A stretch of DNA of 16,323 nt from Fomitopsis serialis. Its lineage: Eukaryota > Basidiomycota > Agaricomycetes > Polyporales > Fomitopsidaceae. The translations under genes and the position numbers were made by a program. The notes beneath the pieces are model-generated. The model was given only the letters and a program-made list of their open reading frames with translations, was not told the DNA's origin and ran no database searches. Within the stretch, counting starts at the first letter, position 1. Every line of letters begins with the position of its first letter. The stretch lies in contig NW_025955652.1 in assembly GCF_022376445.1 (NCBI RefSeq), positions 1 to 16,323 on the forward strand, written 5' to 3'. Of the stretch, positions 9,366 through 16,323 are shown in pieces.

Positions 9366-12105
9366 ATGTCTCAACGCAAACTGGGCACCAACTATGCTCT
9401 GCCGGACAATCCAGAATGGATCACCTTCCCTCGCTCAGACGGTGACCCGAGCGCCCTCCCCAAGAACACGCAGCGTATCGTCGACTCCAAAGGCGAAGTC
9501 AACTACATGCGCCCCGTTCAGCTCGACGAGGGCCAGGCCATCAACTGGCGCGTCAACGTCGGTGCTCAGGTCGCCAACTTGCTCAACTACCCCAGTGAGT
9601 CGTCCGCCCGCGTGCTTGCATCCCTACGCTCTGACCGCCACTCAAGAGGGCCCAAACTACGTGCTCCAGAATTGGCCCGAAGGCTACCAATTTTACGACC
9701 ACAACAAGGGTCCTGCCAAATCTCCGCGACACGACCCATATCTATGCGGTGCGTCCCTCTCCATCCTGCCTAGCATACCGTCCTCACAGCGTTCCAGGTT
9801 CGACTCTCGTCAACCGCTTCCGCTCGACCAACGAGTTCATCCCTCACGCCGTCTGGCTCATGTCCGACGAAACTCTGAACCGCGGCAACTGCGAATGCAA
9901 ATATTGCGCCAAAAAGCCCCAGCGCGTCGTCACGACCGTCCTCGACCTCCCTCCGCCGGTTCGAGGCGCGGGTCCTCCATCATGAGCAGCCCGACCAAGT
10001 CGATCCGCCGCCACCGCGAGGTCCGCAAACCCAAGCCCTACGCCCAGGTCCGCCGCGCGCCCAAGCCCGTCAAGCCTCCCCGTGTCGGGCCGGAGCAGTC
10101 ACTCGTCCCGGAGCGCGACAACGATGTGAGACACTCCCTCATGACGGGCCACTCTAGCGGGCCGAGGTGGCACAGGAAGGGCGAGCTCGTGTGGTGCGTG
10201 CTCAACCCGCCGATATGGGGAGAGAAACCGGACGACTGCATCCTGTTCTGGCCGGGCGTCATCGAACGCGTAGATGTTCACGGCGATGTGCTGCGAGATG
10301 GAAATGCGGTGGACAGTGCATCTGACAGCGCGCCCGCGCAACCGCCTGAGCCCGGGCCAGGCCCGGCGTCGGATGGAGGGAGCTCGCAGGTCGTCGCGGG
10401 GGACGTGAACGCGAAGCCGCCCTGGGACGTGCGCCAGTGGTACTCATACAACGTGAAGCTCCTCGCCGTGACGCACGCCTGCGCCGCCTCCGACCGCGAA
10501 GTCTTGCCCTACCTCGCGTACGCCCCGCCGGAACAGCTCCTCGGGAGTCTGCAGGACCACCTCCAGCAGATCATGCACTCCAAAGCCATCGCGGAGATGG
10601 ACAGCGACCTCAGCCACACCTTCATGTTCAACCCCGTTTCCTTGGCGCAGTCTGCGCGAGGCCCCTCCGCCGCCGGCCCCTCCGCGATGCCCGACCCGGA
10701 CCCTGTGCGTTACAGCGAGGCCGTCGCCCCATTTTCGCTCGCCGTGCAGATCGCGTCGAACGTAGCCGGGTTCTGGGGCCCGACGGACGAATGGGAGTGC
10801 AAGTTCACTGTCCCGCTCAACCAACCGCTGCCTCCGCCGCCGCCCGCCGAGCCCCGCCTGCCCACACAGGAGTCCGACGCCGGGCTCACTCTCGAAGCGC
10901 TACTGAACCAAGCCGCGGAGAACAACGCTGTCGACGTGACGCACCGGCCGACCGCGCAGAACATCGACGTCGACGGCGTGTACCGCCCGCCAGGCATGTC
11001 CGACGCGGAGTTCGAGGAGGTGCGCACGCGCGTGCTCGGGCCCGGCGGACCCACGCACGTCGTCACCCAGACGCGCTACCAGGGCCTCTGGTGGGGCGCG
11101 GAGCGCATCTGGACGGACGAGCTCGTCCGCCTCAAGCTCGCGCGCTGCCAGTTCGCCCCGCGGGTACGGACGTGTTCTTCCCGCCCGCGGGCCCGTCGGC
11201 CGGCGCGCGCGCGCACGCGGAGGGCAGCGGCTACGCGGAGGTCATCAACGAGGGCTCGATGGGCGCGGGGGAGAAGGGGCTGTTCATGCTGCTGGAGGGC
11301 CTGTTCGTCGTGGACGTCCTGAGGGAGGACGGGGAGGGCCTGACGAAGGAGTGTCGCGCGTCTGGGCAGCTGTACGAGCTTGCAGACGAAGATTGGGAGG
11401 ACCCGATGGAGCCCCAGGAGCCCCCTCCTCAGGCCAATGGAAACGGCAAAGGTAAAGGCAAGGAGAGAGCTACAGATACAGGAGAAGGGGCTTCCAATGG
11501 GGTCGTTCCGCCGCCGGGTCCGTGGGGCCTTCGTTCATGCCTGGACCATCTCCTCTGAGACCTCCACCACTGCCCAACCCTGATCCCACCGTCTCCGTCG
11601 CAGACACTGCGGAGGCTGCCCTCGCGCAGACGACCCAAGGCTCAGGCAAGCCCAAATCCCGCACCGTCGGGAGCCAACTGTCCCATCCCGCAAACTCGGT
11701 GCCGTATCCGTTGCCGAAAGCTCCAAAGGGCTTCAAGTTCCGGCGCATACACCCACCTGGACACGAAGTCGTCCTGTCGCTCCCTCTGATCAGCGGTCGA
11801 TACTATCCCGGGCTGTTGGAACACCCCTCATGGGGCCGATCATCGACAAGGCGTTTGCTGTCCCCTCGCATGATGGTGGGTTGGAGAAGAGCAGACACAT
11901 CTGGGCTATGGAGGGATTGGTCGCTGGTGTGCATCAGTCCATGGACCCGACTATCTGGAAGCCGTCGCGGAGTACGATGTTCAAGGACGCGGACGTGGAG
12001 TCCAGAGGGCACTTCAAGGCTCTGTGGGAAGAGGTCAAGGAGGGCCGACAGATGGACCTTTCCCAGTTCATCAACCCAGATATTATGGACGTGGAAATGC
12101 GCTGA
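9366..12105 (+). CDS. Clr2-like transcriptional silencing protein, four apparent -1 frame slips
   Basis: Exons 9366-9594, 9647-9748 and 9798 onward are joined by GT-AG introns of 52 and 49 bp. Early residues (GPNYVLQNWPEGYQFYDH; RFRSTNEFIPHAVWL; then C-x-C-x-x-C at about 142-147, CECKYC) are typical of the N-terminal Clr2 domain. The middle (WHRKGELVWCVLNPP, ILFWPGVIE, YNVKLLAVTH) fits the Clr2 C-terminal domain. In fission yeast Clr2 belongs to the SHREC histone deacetylase/remodelling complex that silences heterochromatin. The protein reads well only if the frame changes four times: between about 9938 and 9980, at 11161-11164, at about 11524-11527, and at 11824-11827. Each change equals one missing base, and a one-base-longer C or G run repairs it. 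The total is then 880 residues, ending at TGA 12103-12105. A 59 bp intron could replace the second slip. The family call is firm; whether the gene is intact is not. Confidence 0.8.
11203..11214 (+). repeat. (GC)6 simple repeat
   Basis: Twelve bases of alternating GC lie inside the Clr2-like gene, about 40 bp after the second frame slip. Such GC-rich sequence is error-prone in sequencing. Confidence 0.8.
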
Positions 12106-12366
12106 GATTATGTTGTCGACTTTGTTCAGCTGTGATACTCGTTGCTTGCTGGGTATGTTGGCTGTTTGCTGTGTCTTCGATATGTAGTGTCCTCAGTTCC
12201 AATTTCCTCCTCCATGTATTAATAATGTCCACAATGCAGGGAATCAATGCATACGGAGTGAGTACGCATAAAACGAGTGTAAATGGACATGTCGACGATT
12301 ATACCAAAAATATATGTTGCGGAACGTCTGCGGTATCCACCGCACTCCTATGCCTCATCCCGCATT
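12106..12366. other. Short convergent intergenic region
   Basis: The 3' ends of the Clr2-like (plus) and GAR-domain (minus) genes face each other across 261 bp. The sequence is AT-richer (for example tattaataatg at 12217-12227 and ccaaaaatatatg at 12304-12316) and probably holds both 3' UTRs. No further gene is seen. Confidence 0.5.
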
Positions 12367-15270
12367 TCACGTCTGGCGACTCAGTACGTACGTGCGCAAA
12401 TCTTGCCAACCTACGCGAATACAAGTCAGTCAGCAGATGAACGCGTTCAACGCGGGTCAGCAGACGCGCACCTCCTCCGACACGACACATCACCCGCTTC
12501 GACTTCCCACCACTCGTCCCGGGTCTAGAGAGCGTCGTCAACTTGCAGTTCACGATCTTGGTCGTGAGCGGGCCCGTGAACGAGTACTGCGCGCGGACCT
12601 CCTCGTTCTCCTTCGGCGTGCCGCGCAGCGGCGGGTCGATGCGCTTGACGACGAGCACATGCCCCAGGGAGTTGACCACGTTCGCGATCTCCATATCCAG
12701 CGGATCGCGCGGGTTCCCCGGGACGTATTCGTGCACCGGCACGCCGCTCCCGTCGCGCTCCCCGCCAGGCGTCCCCGCGCCCGAGCGGCTGGGTGGGCGC
12801 GAGCTCGCCGCAGGCGTGCGCGGGCTCGCGGACTCGCGGAAGCTCGACGGCGGCATGGACAGCCGCGGCGTCGCCCGCAGGGCCTTGAGAATGTCGGGTG
12901 TGCGCGCGCCGTCCCCGGATGCCCGGAAGGACATGGAGCTGTCGGGGCGGAGATAGTCCAGGCTCGTCCCTGGGCGGGAGGCGGACATGACTTGGACGCT
13001 CGGGATGGGGATCATAGAGCGGCTGGGCGGACGGGCGGCGATGACGCTCCCGCCTGGGGTGTGCGAGCGGGCGTGGGTGGGCGAGAAGGCGCGCTGCATG
13101 AAGGAGTCGTCGCCTTCCAGGGAACTGTCGGAGAGCGATGTGGACATGAAGTGGAAGTGGGACTTGGTCGGCGTGGGGATGTAGCTCGGCGTCTTCGGTC
13201 GTGAACGGTGTTCCGTGGGGTGCCCGGGTGTCTGGAGTTGCGACCGTGACGGGGAGCGGTAAGACATAGTGAAGCCAGGCGTGTTCGAGCGCGACGGCGG
13301 ACGATAGGAAACGGGGAGGCCAGGCGTATTCGAGCGCGACGGCGGGCGGTACATAGAAAACGGCGTGGTAGAGGAATGTGCGGTTGATACGGAAGACGTC
13401 ACGGGGGACCAGGGCCGGGAGGAGGCCATGGAGCTGCGCGACGCGCTGCGGTTGTACATTGGTGGTACAGAGGGTATGTCGTCGGACCGTCTGTAATTAC
13501 TCGATGATACGGACGGCCGACGTGGGGACGACTTGACTGTGCCTGAATTGTCTTCATCTTGAACTCTTGTGGAACTGTTCCACGCGGGCCGCTTGACCGT
13601 CGTGTTCATCTCCATCCTCTCGAGCCTCTTCGCGGATGGAGACGACTCGGGCGTCAGGCTGTGCGAGTGCTTGTGGGAGGGCGTGGCTGGTGTCAATGGC
13701 TGGTTGCCGGTGCCCATGAAGTGCAACATCGAAGCACGGTGTCGAAGCGACCGCCCGGGTTCGGAGGACGGGACGCGTTGGGGACTGGAAGGTGCTGTAG
13801 GCGTTATAGGTCCGGGGGAGCCTTGGATGATCCATTACCAGTGAATCTCTTTGCAAACTTACGGAACGGAGAGATCGACCGAGAAAGCGTGCTGGAACTG
13901 CGAGTACGCTCTTTCGAGGGCCCCTCTACTGGGGGTGTCCGCAGGAATCCATTCTTTGGTCGAGACTTTGACGTTGTACCAGACGTGCTGGAGCCGGCCT
14001 CGCTGGAAGCGGCGCTGGCATCTTCGCCAGTGAGTATTCGCCGCACGGTATCCATCTCGGCATCTGTTCTTGCTATTCGTTCTTTGAGGTTGCGCCATCT
14101 CTGGGTGGACTCTGCGTGTCTTCTCAAGCATTCACCGTTCTTCGTGACGCGATCCTGAACTCCCTTGTCGATGATTGACAGGACTTTCGTCGTGGCAGGC
14201 ATGTAGTGTCTGTACAAACGGTCAGTCGCGATCTCGGGATCTCAACGGTCTAGAACCCACTTCTTCTTCGCCTCGAAAGAATCGAGGAGTGATTGGAACG
14301 TGTCATAGCTTACGGGCGACTTCTCAGAACGAAGAGAAGATACGGAAGGCGGTCCTGTATCCATCATCGCGCCCTGTACCTTCCATATGAAATCCTGCAG
14401 CGAAGTGAGCCTGATATGCTAGTCAGCTTGATTGAACGACACGCACCTGACATCGGTTTACAGCCTTCTCCAGACTGGACATCATTCCATCCGCCTGATC
14501 TGTCACCGTCCTGAAGACGGTGAGCCACTTGTCTTCCTTGAGCTCCTCCCTCAGAACTTGTATCTCCTTCTGCAACGCATCCCACTCTGACAGCATCGTG
14601 GAGTGTTTCCGCAGCAACAGTGTCTCCTCACTTGGAACATGGCCCGACGCAACGGAGGTTCTGTCCCCGGCCTTGAGGAGCGGTTCGAGGGTGTCGTTCA
14701 CGGACTTGATGCCGGCGGACACGGAGTCGAGTCGTTCGTCGAGGCTGGAGAGGGACTGGTCGATAACGCTCGTCGAGTCGGCCGAGGACTGCGACTTGTG
14801 CCGCAGCTCTTGGATTTCTACGTGCGGATGAGCGGGCAGCGTAGTGCGCGGGAGGGCGGCGACGTACCGAAGATGCGCGTTTGGATGTCAGAGATGGTGT
14901 ATGACAGTTCTGTGATACGGGACGAGAGGGCGAGGAGATGCAGATTCCTGTGCACGGCATCAGCAGTAGCTAGGGCGAGCGAAGGAGGATGTGCGTACTC
15001 GCTGCTCTTCCCCTTGCCCTTGGGCTTGATTAGAGACCGGCTTGCGGTTATGGTCATATCCTCTGAGCAAATGGTATTAGCTGTAGCATTGACGCGATTG
15101 AATGGCACACGGACCCCATCCTTTTTGTTCAGCGAAGATAAGGAAGAGGAACTGCTGGAGGAAGATGTCGAGTTGAAATGAGAGTCCGGGGGCGAAGGCA
15201 AGGGCGACGCATGCTTGAAGCTGTTCTGGGATGCGGTACTAGGAGAACGAGAGATGCTGAGAGAAACCAT
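12367..15270 (-). CDS. GAR-domain (Gas2-related) microtubule-binding protein, possibly Kar9-like N-terminus
   Basis: Six minus-strand exons join in frame to 881 residues: 15270-14868, 14817-14447, 14394-14261, 14209-13839, 13794-12472, 12410-12367. All introns are GT-AG, 44-61 bp. The ATG at 15270 (MVSLSISRSPSTASQNSFKH) is the first in this frame. Residues 1-105 are Ser/Pro-rich. About 105-390 are helical and coiled-coil-like (LSSLDERLDSVSAGIKSVND; STMLSEWDALQKEIQVLREE; RRHAESTQRWRNLKERIA), as in the spectrin-like/Kar9 regions of fungal GAR proteins. About 430-790 are disordered and Ser/Pro/Arg-rich, with SxIP-type motifs SYIP (630-633) and SMIP (686-689). The GAR domain occupies about 790-881, with the diagnostic end SKRVMCRVGGGWQDLRTYVL. 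GAR domains bind microtubules and SxIP motifs bind EB1-family tip proteins, so a role in microtubule-cortex or spindle/nuclear positioning is inferred. The Kar9 relation is the weaker part of the call. Confidence 0.88.
13226..13354 (-). repeat. Threefold tandem repeat encoding YRPPSRSNTPG units
   Basis: In the GAR-domain protein, residues about 574-616 read as MYRPPSRSNTPG, SYRPPSRSNTPG and the diverged SYRSPSRSQLQTPG. The units are about 15-16 codons apart. The motif combines basic residues with S/TP sites, as in microtubule-binding, phosphorylation-controlled linkers. Confidence 0.8.
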
Positions 15271-15681
15271 AAGAACGAGCGAGCGAGTCGCGACAGCAAG
15301 GAGGAGCGTAGGGTATGGATCCGGGACGTAAACTTGCGATTGGAAGGGAGGGTACACGGGTTCGTTGGCTCAGAGGATCCGCCGGGGCTCGGGTCGCTGC
15401 TGAGACGGAGGGGTATAAGCAACACTGACGGGGGAGCACGACGGATCCTCTGCCGCTGAGAGGACGACCAGACAGACTCGAGGATGGACGGAGGCAAACA
15501 AGTTGGCGGGACACAACAACCTGCCTCCGCCCAAACAAGCGACCGTCACCACATTACACAGGCGCTTGTCACCGTCGGAAGCAGTTCGGCTTCGTAGAAT
15601 CGTACAGTCCACCATTTCGTCTAGCAATTGCCCTCAGCTACTAGTACATCCTGACACAATCCCGTCTGGACAACGGCCACC
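15271..15681. other. Spacer between two head-to-tail minus-strand genes
   Basis: About 410 bp lie between the inferred stop of the FBXO9-like gene and the start of the GAR-domain gene. The interval should hold the GAR gene promoter. It contains a perfect 11 bp inverted repeat (15371-15381 and 15442-15452) around a TTATAC-like sequence on the minus strand at about 15413-15418. Confidence 0.5.
15371..15452. repeat. Inverted repeat, 11 bp arms, 60 bp spacer
   Basis: The arm cagaggatccg (15371-15381) is the exact reverse complement of cggatcctctg (15442-15452). It lies 100-180 bp upstream of the GAR-domain start codon. The spacer is too long for a transcription terminator; a paired protein-binding site or chance are the alternatives. 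Confidence 0.5.
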
Positions 15682-16323
15682 CTACGCATACGACCGCACT
15701 TTCGAAAGTGGAAGCCCCGATCGTGCTTCAGCGGCACCGGCGACACCTCCCCGCTCTCAATGTTCACCGAGTCGTACGCAAGGAAGTTCAGGCGGTTCCA
15801 CCGGCCAACCGGCCGCGAGCGCAGCTCCAGCGTCATCTGGAACGCGTGCCGGCAGACAGAGCCTGGGGGCGGGCGCGGGTCGACCAGGGACTCGATGTAC
15901 ACGGTCGTACCGGACAATCTCCAGCTGCCGATGCTTAAACCCTGCAGTCGTGATTAGGATCGTCGCCTCGCGGTGCAAGCTCATACAAACCTTCGCGTGC
16001 AGCGTGGGCTTGAGAACCGGGATGATCTCTCGTGGCTCGGCCAGGGACAGGAGGGAGATCACCTGTCCGTCAGAATAGAACCGCCTGGTGGACGGCAGTC
16101 AACACGACACTTTTGGAAACATGGTAGCTGGGGCTTACAAGAACCGGTGTATTGCACTACGTGCGTGGGCTGCGTATAGGAATGAGTACCGTACTAGAAC
16201 TTGAAGTCTGGTCATGAATCACGTACATTGATCCACGCGTTCCGCTCACCCCCGATCGCCTGAACAAGACAGCGAAGTTAGCGGATCATCCTGCAGAGTG
16301 TAGAGCGGACTCGTTACAATGGT
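15682..16323 (-). CDS. FBXO9: FBXO9/Hrt3/Pof7-family F-box protein, C-terminal part (partial, apparent -1 slip)
   Basis: The gene enters from the right edge. Minus-strand exons are 16318-16323 (edge), 16259-16223, 16169-16139, 16084-15991 and 15941-15682, joined by GT-AG introns of 58, 53, 54 and 49 bp. The protein reads IGGERNAWIN, then HRFLRFYSDGQVISLLSL, EPREIIPVLKPTL, GLSIGSWRLSGTTVYIESLV, FQMTLELRSRPVGRWNRLNF and PVPLKHDRGFHF. This order (the RFxRFxxDG strand, GxWxLSG, the R-x-N-x-L segment and a terminal F(S/A)(K/R)VRSY) is the FBXO9/Hrt3/Pof7 C-terminal domain, part of an SCF ubiquitin-ligase adaptor. The F-box itself lies outside the window. As written, the last exon misses the KVRSYA end by one base at the T3 run near 15701-15703 (+ strand complement AAA/TTT in ctttcgaaag) and would read on to a stop at 15621. 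With one more T it stops at 15682. The small middle exons are the least certain. Confidence 0.75.

Noticed and set aside
12314..13204. A 296-codon plus-strand frame opposite the GAR-domain gene
   Set aside because: It is antisense to an exon with clear domain content and splice sites; the translation is Arg/Ala-rich low complexity.
15371..15452. The inverted repeat as a transcription terminator hairpin
   Set aside because: The loop would be 60 bp and there is no adjoining T run; eukaryotic genes do not end this way.

Overview
The window looks like nuclear DNA from a GC-rich mushroom-forming basidiomycete (Agaricomycetes; Polyporales would fit, but this is inference). The signs are dense protein genes cut by many 44-74 bp GT-AG introns, CTGAC/CTAAC-like branch sites, GC-rich codon use, and gene families typical of this group. 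There is no bacterial operon structure, tRNA, rRNA or CRISPR.

Layout, left to right. (1) 1-135, minus: first 45 codons of a gene whose N-terminus resembles fungal Vps5 (retromer sorting nexin). (2) 136-1642: intergenic space shared with a divergent gene. (3) 1643-4318, plus: an intact 8-exon, 749-residue TRAPPC12-like TPR protein of the TRAPP III tethering complex. (4) 4697-7386: a sharply bounded AT-richer block with only four CpG dinucleotides by my count, holding a broken minus-strand F-box/LRR-like gene (5365-6986). (5) 7387-9365: about 2 kb with normal CpG and no convincing gene; one weak spliced, cysteine-rich candidate lies on the minus strand. (6) 9366-12105, plus: a Clr2-like transcriptional silencing protein (SHREC-type heterochromatin factor) whose reading frame slips by -1 four times. 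(7) 12367-15270, minus: an intact 6-exon, 881-residue protein with a C-terminal GAR (Gas2-related) microtubule-binding domain and two SxIP motifs. (8) 15682-16323, minus, running off the edge: the C-terminal part of an FBXO9/Hrt3/Pof7-family F-box protein with one apparent 1-nt slip before its stop.

The genes do not form one pathway. The left end has two membrane-trafficking genes in divergent order. The middle pairs a block that looks like a methylated, silenced sequence with a gene for a silencing factor, which may be coincidence. The most useful observations are the CpG-depleted island with its decaying F-box gene, and the five -1 slips (four in the Clr2-like gene, one in the FBXO9-like gene), most of them at short homopolymers. 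Those slips suggest either assembly errors or a decaying allele.
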